41,354 bases of DNA, from assembly GCF_014204535.1 (NCBI RefSeq), contig NZ_JACHLR010000026.1, forward strand, positions 1-41,354. The letters run 5' to 3'. Within the stretch, counting starts at the first letter, position 1. Each line of letters begins with the position of its first letter. This DNA comes from Novosphingobium chloroacetimidivorans (GTDB lineage: Bacteria; Pseudomonadota; Alphaproteobacteria; Sphingomonadales; Sphingomonadaceae). Position numbers and translations under genes: made by a program. The notes under the pieces are model-generated. The model ran no database searches. It saw nothing but the letters and a program-made list of their open reading frames with translations, and was not told where the DNA came from. This document shows positions 1-8,608 of the stretch, in pieces.

Positions 1-165
1 GTCTCATGGCAGCGCGCGGTCGAACGTGACGGCATGTCGGGTCTACGTGCATCCAAGGTCCAACAGAACCGTCAGCGGCATGAACGGCTGAACCGCCGTC
101 AAACCGCCTGAGTTCTTCCGTCCTCTGGCTTCGGCGGACCGGCGGGCAGCCCTTCTATCGTGATG

Positions 166-957
166 TCAGTTTAACGCGAACCGCGCTCCACACGATGCAC
201 TTGGGTCTTTGAGGATGGCAGCTTAGCCTACAAGGGTTCGCCACTCGGGCAATGCGGCTGAGCGGTGTTCCTTGTAGGTCTCTCGATCGATTAGATGGCG
301 TTGCAGGCTGAAGTGATTGTGGACGTTGGCGTGAACAGAGGTAAACTTTTGTAAGGTCTGCATCTGCCTGAACCTGAGCATCGCCCTTTCCCGTTGTCGG
401 ATGGCAAGTGCGAGTTCTCCAGCCGGTTGTTGGCCCAGTTCATCGCAGCACCTTAAGAGCGCAGACCATCCGTGGTGATCATCTCGGGCGAACTATGGCC
501 CGTAAGTGCCTTCTTGATGAAGGTGAGCGCCGCAGCCTTGTCGCGAGCCCTGGCGACACAAATTTCCAGCACCTCGCCTCCCTGATCGACCGCGGGCCAC
601 AGGTAAACCATCTGGCCGTTCAGCTTCACGTACATCTCGTGCAGGTGTTAGCGCCAGTGGCGAAAGCCACGCATGCGGTCGACCCGCTTGCGCCGGACCT
701 CGCCCGCGAACATCGGCCCGAACCTGTTCCGCAACAGCCGAACCGTCTCATGGCAGATGTCGATCGCGCGCTCGAACAGCAGGTCTTCCACGTTGCGCAG
801 GCTCAGCGGAAAGCGCACGTACATCAGCACCACTAGCCGGATCACTTCAGGCGACGAGTTGAAGTAGCGAAACAGGTAAGCAGGATTGCGCGGACGTGGC
901 ATTGCACAGCCCTACCGTTTCCACCTTACCAGCAACTGCATTGCTTTGAAAGGGCCA
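166..957 (-). mobile_element. Degenerate IS6-family insertion sequence (relic 1)
   Basis: The minus strand carries a nearly full-length IS6-type DDE transposase reading frame with start at 902 and end at 223. It opens with the family's typical N-terminal core (VIRLVVLMYVRFPLSLRNVE) and ends with a HLIDRETYKEHRSAALPEW-like tail. It is dead. TAA replaces the Trp of the RHWRW motif near 646, another TAA follows GLRS near 453, and a one-base deletion near 397 shifts the frame before the IRQRERAMLRF segment. The upstream terminal region is at about 931-957 and the downstream end at about 166, where the sequence matches the end of relic 3 near 32590. The terminal repeats are poorly preserved. Confidence 0.85.
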
Positions 958-988
958 CCTTCTGCAATGCCAAGCGCACCGCCCGAAC

Positions 989-2752
989 CTAGCCTGGCAA
1001 GCTCAGTGGTCGAGCGCGCGTGGCGCGAACCCACTGAAATACATCGGCCGTTAGAAGCTCGGCAGAACGCCGGATTAAACGACGCAACCCGTCAAACCCG
1101 GGGGCTTCGTCGCTAACGATCCTGCGTAGCTCGGCAAGGTGCGTTGCCAAGATGGCGTTTCGTTCAGCCGCCCCCGCGAAATCCCCCTGCATACGGATGC
1201 CGTAAATAGCGGCGCCGATCGCCGGCAGCGAGGCGCTCACGACCGTTATCCCCAGCGGCAGATTGTGCTCCGCCTCTCCCCCACCATGTGCCGAGAGCGT
1301 CCAGAAGACTTCAATGCCGAGCACGCCTGCACACACCAACGCCGTCACCGAGAACAGAGCACCGCCTAAGCGGTGCAACCGGTGCTCCAATCGGTGCATC
1401 CGATCGGACTCACGGCGGACGTACCCGATCTGATCGTCAAGCAGCGCCGCCAAGCTCGCGTGCGCTTCCGCGACATAGATATCGTCGATCTTAGCCGACG
1501 GGAGTTCGAGGCGTCGTGCGATTTCTCTTCGCTCCCGTTTTGCTCCATCCGCATCCTGCGCGTGTACGCCGCGGAGAAACAGGTCACCTAATTGGGCCGA
1601 GACGGCCAGACAGCGCAATTCCTCAGCTAGTGTGCGCTGCTCAATCCACCGATCGTGCCAGCCGGCCCGCGCGCCCCAACTCGTGATGAAGAGGATCATC
1701 GCAATCGATGCGAACTCCCCAGCAGCGAGCAGTGGCTTGACCGCGGTCGGCACGATCAGCCCGATCAGGGCCAGAGTGACGGCAAGAGCCGCAAGCACAA
1801 AGCTGCTGACGAAAGCGCTGCGAAACAGTTGCGCGGCAAGGCTTGCTTCGCAGTCTGCCGCATCGAACCGCGGCCAGAGCTGCGCGTGAATTCGCGCTAG
1901 CATCGCCGCCGGCGGCGCGGTGCTGGGCAGCCGCGACGCCGGGCAAGGACGGCGTAGGTCAGACAGCCGCAATCGCCGTACCCCAGTGACGGCAAGGAGA
2001 AGCGGATAGGCGATGCCGAACAGCGCCGGCACATACCGCATTTTCCAACGACGATCTGTGTCCGCGTCGGCTGGCATCGCGGAAGCTAGGCACGTCATCA
2101 AGTGGGGCAGGTCGTCCAAGCCTCCACGCGCCACGGTATCGATGGCTTCGGGACCGGAATCATGTCGGTTCAGTCCGCTCCAAAGAAGGCGCGGCGAATG
2201 CACCGCTTCGGGGTGGAGGATTAGCACGGGTATGGCGTGCGTCACGGCCTCGGCAACGATTTGAGCAGCTCCGCCGCGCCCACGCGGTGGCGCGCCATCC
2301 CAGACGGCAAGCAGGAGATCGCTCTGAGTTAGCACCACGCGGCCGGCACGCTCATATGCCGCAGCCTCACCTCCCGGTTCGTCGCGTTGACCCGGCAGTT
2401 CCAACACGTTCGTCGATCGATCAAGCAAGGCGCTTAGCTCCATCGCTCCACCGCGATCGAAATCGCGTGCATACTCCTCGCGCCCGAATGGCAAAACGGT
2501 GTCGAGCTGCCATCCGCGACCAAGCGCCGCGTTGGCCGTGGCCATATCCGCGCCCTCGGCCAAGCTACCGATCAACCGGAAACGGCTTCCCGGCGAAGCG
2601 GCAGACATCGCCGACATCACCTTGTCTACCTGCGCTTGCAACGCCGCGAGATCAACGTTGGCGAGCCGCTCCAAACGATGCCCGGTAATCCCAATCGCAA
2701 TCGGCGCGTTGTCACCAGCCGAGCGCCCGGCAGGCCACATCGGCTCCGTCAT
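989..2752 (-). CDS. SLOG-like sensor domain protein with about five membrane helices (putative conflict-system effector)
   Basis: Predicted 587-residue protein. The N-terminal ~165 residues resemble the SLOG/Rossmann-like nucleotide-binding family: an early IGITGHR segment, then IGSLAEGAD, then VLPFGREEYARDF, then SDLLLAVWDG and a Gly-rich turn (RGRGGAAQ). Hydrophobic segments follow at roughly residues 240-258, 312-333, 338-358, 463-485 and 498-518, with a charged, probably helical stretch between the third and fourth. SLOG domains fused or linked to membrane modules are known in nucleotide-activated conflict systems, and the Thoeris effector ThsA senses a TIR-made ADP-ribose signal through a SLOG-type domain. 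A role as membrane-disrupting effector is inferred. The start at 2752 is preferred over 2806 because an AGGAG lies 6 bases upstream. It is transcribed divergently from the TIR gene at 3079. Confidence 0.75.
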   Translation of the reverse strand: MTEPMWPAGRSAGDNAPIAIGITGHRLERLANVDLAALQAQVDKVMSAMSAASPGSRFRLIGSLAEGADMATANAALGRGWQLDTVLPFGREEYARDFDRGGAMELSALLDRSTNVLELPGQRDEPGGEAAAYERAGRVVLTQSDLLLAVWDGAPPRGRGGAAQIVAEAVTHAIPVLILHPEAVHSPRLLWSGLNRHDSGPEAIDTVARGGLDDLPHLMTCLASAMPADADTDRRWKMRYVPALFGIAYPLLLAVTGVRRLRLSDLRRPCPASRLPSTAPPAAMLARIHAQLWPRFDAADCEASLAAQLFRSAFVSSFVLAALAVTLALIGLIVPTAVKPLLAAGEFASIAMILFITSWGARAGWHDRWIEQRTLAEELRCLAVSAQLGDLFLRGVHAQDADGAKRERREIARRLELPSAKIDDIYVAEAHASLAALLDDQIGYVRRESDRMHRLEHRLHRLGGALFSVTALVCAGVLGIEVFWTLSAHGGGEAEHNLPLGITVVSASLPAIGAAIYGIRMQGDFAGAAERNAILATHLAELRRIVSDEAPGFDGLRRLIRRSAELLTADVFQWVRATRARPLSLPG

Positions 2753-3078
2753 TGTCGGCTCCTGCGCCTTGGCTCGCTTTCGCCCGCGCTCCGCGCAGCG
2801 TTCCAAGTCTCCCAGCGATCCATGAAGTGCGCCCCGTCTTCTCTATTCGACCGCAGATACGGTAAAGCCAACGTTGGCGCCCGCCAAGGGCCAGCGTTCG
2901 GGAAGGCGATGGTTCGCGGCCGCCAGGGATGAGAAGCGCCTCTTGAAGGGGCTGGCAACCGCACTGCGGCACGATGATCTCCCAATTACGCGAGCACCTC
3001 AGACCCTTTTCTTTGCTGGTCGCCAACAGGCTACTGTGCCATCCCTTACCCCCAACTGAGCCGGGGGGAGCGGGAAGC
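2753..3078. promoter_or_regulatory. Divergent intergenic region between the SLOG and TIR genes
   Basis: This 326-base gap separates two divergent starts and must contain both promoters if each gene is transcribed on its own. Each start has a good ribosome-binding site (AGGAG before 2752, GGGGGGAG before 3079). I could not identify convincing -35/-10 boxes or an operator palindrome by eye. Reading frames crossing the gap have no recognisable protein features. Confidence 0.4.
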
Positions 3079-4941
3079 ATGAGCCGCTACGCTGCTTTTA
3101 TCAGCTATAGCCACTCCGACAATGTGGCAGCACGCCGGTTGCACCGAGCACTTGAAGGCTTTCGCGTACCTCGCGCGCTAACGAACACCGCGTCACCTTT
3201 CGGCCCCGTCCCTCGCCGACTGCCGCCGGTTTTTCGCGACCGAGATGAACTTCCAGCGAGCGGTGATCTAGGTACGGAGTTGCGCGCCGCCCTTGCAAAT
3301 TCGCGCTTCCAAGTCGTGCTGTGCAGTCCAGCCGCAGCGCGGTCGCGCTGGGTGAATGAGGAGATACTGGCGTTCAAGCGTGTTCATGGGGAACACCGGA
3401 CGTTGGCCGTGATCCTCTCCGGCGAGCCTTATGGCGGCGATCTCGAATGTTTCCCCCCTGCCCTTCGCTTCAAGCTTGGCCCAGAAGGCGATTTGGGCAC
3501 CGAGCCCGCTGAGCCGATCGCAGCGGATTTGCGCCCCGGCAAAGATGGCCGGCGGCTGGCAGTGCTGAAGCTCGTTGCCGGGATCGCGGGGGTGCCGCTC
3601 GATGCACTTGCTCGTCGGGACGCAGCACGACGACAACGACGACTTCTGGCTATCGCGGTTATATCGCTGACCATTGCGGTCGTCACCATCGGTCTGGCGA
3701 TCTACGCGGAGGGGCAGCGGCGCATCGCCGAGCGGCAGCGGCGCTTGGCAGACCGGAGCCTGGAATTCTTAGTTGGGACGTTCGCCGTCGCCAATCCGGC
3801 AACGGAGAACCCCCGCACCATTACTGCCCTGACGATACTGCAGCGCGCCAGCCGGGGTGCCGCCACGGGCCTGAACGACGAACCTGCGGTTAGTGCGCGG
3901 CTGCTGGGCGCGACCGGTGAGATCTATGCCAACCTCGGGCTCGCGCGTGAAGCTCAACACGACCTAAGGCTGGCGTTACGCCGTCTGCCGCGCGGAACGG
4001 AGCGCGCGGGTGTATGGCTAAGATTGGCGCGGCTCGCCTACGAACGCAATGACCCTGCCGCGATGGCGCGCGCGATCGACTCGGCGCGCGCTAGTTATGG
4101 CCCGAGTGAGCCCGATGCTCGGCACCGAGACGCAGAGGTGGTCTACGAGCAGGGTCGTGCTGCGGTGTTGGCCGGCCGCTATGAGCAAGCTGCAAAACTG
4201 CTAGGTGAGGCGGCACGACAGTTCGCTGTTTTGAACGGGGACAATCGTGCAGAAATTGGCCGCGCGTTGATAAATCAGGCTACTGCGCTGATCCAGCTGC
4301 GCCGAAATGATGAAGCAGATGAGATCTACGCTGCCGCCGTCGCAATTACTGCCAAAAAGTTCGGATGGAACCACCTTCTAACCGCCAACGCAATTCGCAA
4401 TCAGGCGCTATCCGACTTGGAGGCAGGTCGGCTGGGCATCGCAGACCGGCGCATCGATCAGGCGCTTGCCATCTACGATCGCGTACTCGACCCCGACCAT
4501 CCCTTCAAAGCCGCCGCGCTCATCCTCAAAGGCCGCATCCTCATCGGTGCGCGTGAGCCCGAGCCGGCTTTGGAAGCGCTTTATCGCGCGCGCGCTATGT
4601 TCGCACGCATGTACGGCCCGAACAATTCATCCGTTGCTGACGCCGACTTCTATGCCGCCGAGGCGGAGGGTGTCGCAGGCCGCCCAGACGCCGCGCTGGC
4701 TCGGGCTGCCCGGGTCAAGACGATCTACGACCGGCAATACGGCCCCGACGATCCCGATCAAGCCGAGTTGCTGGCCCTTCGATCGCGTATACTTTTGGCG
4801 GCAAACCGCGCGGAACAAGCGAGCCGTGCCTGCGATGCCGCCGTAGCTCTTCGCATGCGTCTGAATCCGTATGATCCTGGGGCGGGCTCGCGACGCGACT
4901 GTGCTCCTCTTCACGCCGCCCGACCTTTATCGAGTAGTTAA
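3079..4941 (+). CDS. TIR domain protein with one membrane helix and TPR-like repeats
   Basis: Predicted 620-residue protein. Residues 1-115 form a TIR domain: the YAAFISYSHSD strand/box 1, RDRDELP around residue 53, and SPAAARSRWVNEE around residues 83-95, where E94 or E95 is at the place of the catalytic Glu of TIR NAD hydrolases. A basic stretch and one hydrophobic helix (about 189-210) follow, then roughly 380 residues of alternating alanine-rich helices typical of TPR-like scaffolds. TIR enzymes cleave NAD+ or make cyclic ADP-ribose signals; here the C-terminal repeats probably sense or recruit a partner, which is inference. The start at 3079 is favoured by a GGGGGGAG ribosome-binding site and because TIR homology begins at once; an in-frame start at 2974 adds residues with no TIR likeness. 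The divergent neighbour has a SLOG-like sensor domain. Confidence 0.85.
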   Translation: MSRYAAFISYSHSDNVAARRLHRALEGFRVPRALTNTASPFGPVPRRLPPVFRDRDELPASGDLGTELRAALANSRFQVVLCSPAAARSRWVNEEILAFKRVHGEHRTLAVILSGEPYGGDLECFPPALRFKLGPEGDLGTEPAEPIAADLRPGKDGRRLAVLKLVAGIAGVPLDALARRDAARRQRRLLAIAVISLTIAVVTIGLAIYAEGQRRIAERQRRLADRSLEFLVGTFAVANPATENPRTITALTILQRASRGAATGLNDEPAVSARLLGATGEIYANLGLAREAQHDLRLALRRLPRGTERAGVWLRLARLAYERNDPAAMARAIDSARASYGPSEPDARHRDAEVVYEQGRAAVLAGRYEQAAKLLGEAARQFAVLNGDNRAEIGRALINQATALIQLRRNDEADEIYAAAVAITAKKFGWNHLLTANAIRNQALSDLEAGRLGIADRRIDQALAIYDRVLDPDHPFKAAALILKGRILIGAREPEPALEALYRARAMFARMYGPNNSSVADADFYAAEAEGVAGRPDAALARAARVKTIYDRQYGPDDPDQAELLALRSRILLAANRAEQASRACDAAVALRMRLNPYDPGAGSRRDCAPLHAARPLSSS

Positions 4942-4976
4942 GTTGGTGTATACCTGCCCAATTCAGGGGGGATTTC

Positions 4977-6068
4977 ATGCACGTACGAACGAAGGCACCG
5001 ACGCGAGCAAAGCGCCTGACGAGCTTACTGGCAAGAGGGATAACCGGGGTCGCCCTACTCTGCACCACGACGCAAGCGCAAGCAGCCATCTTCGAGACGG
5101 TTCGGGTGAACAACAGTCGGGCCTTTTTTTTCGACACCGGCTATCCAGGGCTCGATCAAGCTGGCTCGCGCGAGCAAGTTTTCTTGCCGGCACCTAACGG
5201 TGACGGCACTATAGCCGAGCTTGGTATCGACCTCGTAGGTGAAGCATCCTCAGGAAGCTTTTTCTTTCTCCACAATAACTACTGCGTTGGGTTATGTTCC
5301 ACCGCATCACGCACCATGATAACTTTCACTTTAAGGAACGACGGGCCGGCTGCTGAAAATCTGCGATTCGATTCGTTGATCACGCCAGGTCACCTCGCTC
5401 GGCTCGGCAGCACTCCGGGCAATGCAGGATTCACCTTTCGGGTCAGCCAAACTGTGGCCAATTTCAATACTATACTCTATTCGGCCAACGGACAGGTGAC
5501 GGCAGACGGGATAGAACTGTTCACCTCCGACGGGCGAGCTTTCAATGGACTGAACAGGGTCGATTCCCCGTTTGGGTCGGCGTTGGACTGGGGCGCGACC
5601 GATCTCAATCTCAATTTGCTGACGATCGGTGCAGGCCAGACCTCGTATGTCACCTATGAGGCGCAATATCAGTCAGAAATGAGTGATAACTGTACTAATC
5701 TGCAGGCCTGCAGCGGTGTGCAGGTAGCATTTGGCGACCCCCGACAAAACGGCGGCGGCACTAGCCGGCAGAGTGCCCTTGTGGTCGACCCTGCGCGCGA
5801 CATCATCAATCGTGATTATGCTTCATTCGAGTTGCCAACCAGCTTCGTGGACGCGTCCTCCCCGCTTCCACCACGCCAAGAGTTGCCAGCCCCGCTTTCC
5901 TACAGCGGCGGTTTCACGCCAATTGCCGTTCCTGCGGTGCCGGAGCCTGCCACCTGGATGCTGCTGATCATGGGTTTCGGTTTGATCGGTTGCCAAATGC
6001 GCGGCAGGAGACTGTCGAACGGTGGCAGAGCTGATCCAGCGGCAATGAGAATCATGTTGTCAGTTTGA
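4977..6068 (+). CDS. Secreted PEP-CTERM (PEPxxWA) sorting-domain protein
   Basis: Predicted 363-residue exported protein. A basic N-terminus and hydrophobic segment end at a likely signal-peptidase site after TTQAQA near residue 37. The body is a beta-rich extracellular type sequence with several Cys residues (CVGLC, CTNLQACSG). Near the C-terminus lies VPEPATWMLLIMGFGLIG followed by an Arg-rich tail, the tripartite PEP-CTERM signal of the sphingomonad PEPxxWA variant, which directs exosortase processing at the cell surface. About 20 residues run on past the usual Arg cluster, so the true end may have been altered. The start has a strong AGGGGGG ribosome-binding site 6 bases upstream. It begins 35 bases after the TIR gene in the same direction, but a functional link is not evident. 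The function of the body is unknown. Confidence 0.85.
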   Translation: MHVRTKAPTRAKRLTSLLARGITGVALLCTTTQAQAAIFETVRVNNSRAFFFDTGYPGLDQAGSREQVFLPAPNGDGTIAELGIDLVGEASSGSFFFLHNNYCVGLCSTASRTMITFTLRNDGPAAENLRFDSLITPGHLARLGSTPGNAGFTFRVSQTVANFNTILYSANGQVTADGIELFTSDGRAFNGLNRVDSPFGSALDWGATDLNLNLLTIGAGQTSYVTYEAQYQSEMSDNCTNLQACSGVQVAFGDPRQNGGGTSRQSALVVDPARDIINRDYASFELPTSFVDASSPLPPRQELPAPLSYSGGFTPIAVPAVPEPATWMLLIMGFGLIGCQMRGRRLSNGGRADPAAMRIMLSV

Positions 6069-6230
6069 CGGGGGACGTTCTCTACGAGGCCAGCGTCAGG
6101 GCGTGGAGAAGTACGTGACATGTGAACAGCTAGTTCGTGATCTAATAAGGGTAGAGTCAGGAGATGACGCGGTGTCATGCGGCTCGCCTGTAGGGCTCAC
6201 CAGACAACCCGTTTATATCCCCTGCTCATC

Positions 6231-6266
6231 GAACCGGACATGCGGATCTCCCTGCATCCGGCTCTC
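6231..6266 (-). ncRNA. Group II intron domain V hairpin (3' end of truncated intron)
   Basis: On the minus strand this stretch reads GAGAGCCGGATGC ... GCATGTCCGGTTC, the imperfect paired arms and overall form of bacterial group II intron domain V. It lies just downstream of the maturase reading frame, as expected. The following bases (about 6200-6230) can form a domain VI-like stem, so the intron end is probably near 6195-6210. The catalytic 5' domains are absent. Confidence 0.75.
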
Positions 6267-6276
6267 GGACAAAGCG

Positions 6277-7035
6277 TCACGCCCTCGCCCACGGCGCACC
6301 CCGACCAAGCTGAGTAAGACGTACGAGCCCGCACTGCTCGTAGAGGTGCTGAGGTAGATAGGCTCCCGCCCCCTTGCCGGCTTTCCCATGCTTGCGCGGA
6401 AGCCACCGACGCAGCCGCATCACCGTGTAGCTATCGATCGCGCGATACGCCCTGCGCGTGGTGCCTACCGAAAAGTAGTTAGTCCATCCGCGCAGCGCCC
6501 GGTTGATCTTGCCCACCAGCACTGTGGCATCCTGCCATGTAGACCTTCGCTCGGTGAGCGCGTGGATGGTCTCCACAGCCCGTTTGATGTTCTTCTTCGA
6601 CGGCCAATGGCCCATGTAGCCTCGTCCCGTCCCGCCGAGTACATCCGCCTGAAGGTATAGCCCACGAAGTCGAACGTCTCCTCCGGCACCTTGCAGATGC
6701 GGGTCTTCTCCTCGTTCACTGTCAGCCCCAGCTTGCCCATCAGCTTGCGCATGTGATCGAGCGCAGCTTCCGCATTGCCCTTCGTACACAGGATGACGAG
6801 GTCGTCGGCGTGAGTGACGAGCCGAGCGCCAAGGCCTTGCCCAAGGCCAAGCTTCCGCCCCCAACACAAACCGGCGCATGTATAAATTGGCTAAGGGTGA
6901 GATGGGTGATCCCTGCGGGATGCCGCGTCGCTGATCCCGGGCCGCCGTCGTCCGTGTCTTCCGACCCCGGTTGTCGGTGTCTTCGACAGCACAGTCCAAC
7001 CACTGCCTGATCAGTGCACGAGGGAGCGTCAGCAC
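6277..7035 (-). pseudogene. ltrA: Group II intron reverse transcriptase/maturase, 5'-truncated and frameshifted
   Basis: The minus strand encodes the C-terminal two thirds of a group II intron-encoded reverse transcriptase. Visible are RRGIPQGSPISPLANLYMRR (RT block 4), then in a second frame THADDLVILC (the YADD catalytic box, with His for Tyr), VNEEKTRICKVPEETFDFVG, and back in the first frame GYMGHWPSKKNIKR and the maturase/X-domain segment LRGWTNYFSVGTTRRAYRAI. The two frame changes lie near 6860 and 6640. The first ~200 residues of the usual protein are missing: recognisable RT sequence fades near 7040, about 100 bases before the IS5 element begins. The intron RNA domain V lies directly downstream. 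Confidence 0.85.
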
Positions 7036-7137
7036 AGTACTTCAGCTTGACCTGCTGAGCGTTCGAGCGGCCACCGCCCCAGATAACGACGACAGGAGCT
7101 CTGACCGCTCCCCGGCCCGGCCGGAGGCGGTGACAGC

Positions 7138-7975
7138 TAGGGTCAGGACCTATTAAGTTGCTTGCGGCGGCTTGGCTGAGCTGATTCAAGGTGCGGCGGA
7201 GGTGCTGCATGGACGAGCTGCTTTGGCTGAGCGAGGCGCAGATGCGGCGGATTGAGCCGTTCTTTCCGCGGTCGCATGGTGTTCCGCGCGTGGACGACCG
7301 CCGCGTTTTGAGCGGCATGTTGTTCGTGATCCGCAACGGGCTGCGCTGGCGCGACGCGCCGGGCGGCTACGGCCCGCACAAGACAATCTACAACCGCTTC
7401 ATCCGTTGGAGCCGGATGGGCGTGTTCGACCGCATCTTTGCCGAGCTCGCCAAGGGCGGGGACGGCGACCAGCTGATGATCGACGCCACCCACCTCAAGG
7501 CGCACCGCACCGCCGCAAGCCTGCTCAAAAAGGGGCTCTACCCCGCTGCATTGGGCGCAGCCGCGGCGGCTTGACCAGCAAGCTTCACGCGGTATGCGAT
7601 GGCCAAGGCCGCCCCATCCTGCTCCGCCTGTCGGCCGGACAAACCAGCGACTACAAGGGCGCAGCGATGATGATCGACGCCCTGCCGGCGGCCAGAACCA
7701 TGCTCGCCGACCGCGCTTACGACGCCCGCTGGTTCCGCCAGGCTCTCGCCGATCGCGGGATCACGCCCTGCATCCCGCCGCACGCCTCACGTAAGATCCA
7801 GCACAGCTACGATCGCACCCTCTACAAACAGCGCCATCGCATCGAGAACATGTTCGCACGGCTGAAAGACTGGAGCCGCATCCACACCCGCTACGACAGA
7901 TGCGCCCACACCTTCCTCTCAGCCATCACACTCGCAGCCACGTTCCTCTTCTGGCTCAATGAGTCCCAAGCTCCG
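7138..7975 (+). mobile_element. IS5-family (IS427-like) insertion sequence, 3' end truncated
   Basis: The left end has a probable terminal repeat around 7138-7160 (AGCTAGGGTCAGGACCTATT). Two overlapping transposase frames follow (see 7209 and 7406). At the right, AATGAGTCC at about 7960-7968 resembles the start of the matching inverted repeat, but its outer ~11 bases are replaced by unrelated sequence. The element therefore appears to have lost its right terminus and is probably immobile on its own. Confidence 0.75.
7209..7574 (+). CDS. IS5-family transposase, first frame (OrfA)
   Basis: Predicted 121-residue N-terminal part of a DDE transposase (MDELLWLSEAQMRRIEPFFP, then RNGLRWRDAPGGYGPHKTIY and DGDQLMIDATHLKAHR, which holds the first catalytic Asp). 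In this IS5 subgroup OrfA and OrfB are joined by -1 ribosomal frameshifting. The slip site is visible at 7526-7532 (C AAA AAG), just before the frame in which the rest of the transposase continues. The protein's final residues after LLKKG are the out-of-frame tail. Confidence 0.8.
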   Translation: MDELLWLSEAQMRRIEPFFPRSHGVPRVDDRRVLSGMLFVIRNGLRWRDAPGGYGPHKTIYNRFIRWSRMGVFDRIFAELAKGGDGDQLMIDATHLKAHRTAASLLKKGLYPAALGAAAAA

Positions 7976-8170
7976 CCGAGCTTCCTCAGTTCGCGAGCTT
8001 ACCTAACCCAATCTCGTTCCGGCGCTGCATCGCAGCATTGCAGCACATGCTTTCGAGGAACTTCGGCAAGGAAGACAACGTGCGTGCCGGAACGTGAGGC
8101 CACTGATGCCTTGATCGAAGCTCATTGTTCGGCAGCCCAGCGCGAATCCACGAATCGGAAGCCAAGGTGA
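7406..8170 (+). CDS. IS5-family transposase, second frame (OrfB), with aberrant C-terminus
   Basis: The informative part begins after the slip site (GRSRGGLTSKLHAVCDGQGR) and contains the rest of the DDE domain: ADRAYDARWFR with the second Asp, and YKQRHRIENMFARLKDW with the final Glu. The normal family C-terminus is ATFLFWLN. Here the frame runs about 65 residues further into unrelated sequence because the right end of the element is missing. The stretch before the slip site is merely open and probably not a separate start. The frame is -1 relative to OrfA. Confidence 0.75.
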   Translation: MEPDGRVRPHLCRARQGRGRRPADDRRHPPQGAPHRRKPAQKGALPRCIGRSRGGLTSKLHAVCDGQGRPILLRLSAGQTSDYKGAAMMIDALPAARTMLADRAYDARWFRQALADRGITPCIPPHASRKIQHSYDRTLYKQRHRIENMFARLKDWSRIHTRYDRCAHTFLSAITLAATFLFWLNESQAPPSFLSSRAYLTQSRSGAASQHCSTCFRGTSARKTTCVPEREATDALIEAHCSAAQRESTNRKPR

Positions 8171-8608
8171 AGTTGGCAGCACCGGCATAAGTATGATTTC
8201 AAATTTAGCGCCCCTTCGTTTCCGGATCGAGCAAGAGGTTCCGGCAGAACAATCCATTCGTCGTGACCAATCTTCGCTTCATCGAGTATAGTTAGGCACC
8301 GCGACAATCTGCGACAAAGAAGATTAACGGGATCTCATGAGACGGCGCTCACATTAACGGCAAATGAACAAGAGCAACGGCTGGTTGCTATACTCTTTCG
8401 TGCAAACAGCGAACCGAGAGCGTGAACTTACTCATACCGTCGAGTTCGTGGATTTTAGATAATAGCTAAAACATGCTCATCAATGAAGCGTCATTGTTCC
8501 AATGTTACTCGTCGTTAACTCACTCTGTTAACCAGCCGCATCAATGCTGCCTTACTGAAAAATGTCGCACACTGCAGGTACAACGCGTCGCACTCGCCGG
8601 GGGTATCG
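7976..8608. other. Gene-free stretch between the IS5 element and the FeeM-like gene
   Basis: About 630 bases with no reading frame that I can support on either strand. The second half (8290-8560) is noticeably richer in A and T than its surroundings and probably contains the promoter of the acyltransferase gene at 8609. I saw no RNA gene, tandem repeat or strong terminator here. Confidence 0.4.

Noticed and set aside
2974..3078. N-terminal extension of the TIR protein from an upstream in-frame ATG
   Set aside because: No TIR likeness in those 35 residues, and a strong ribosome-binding site sits before 3079.
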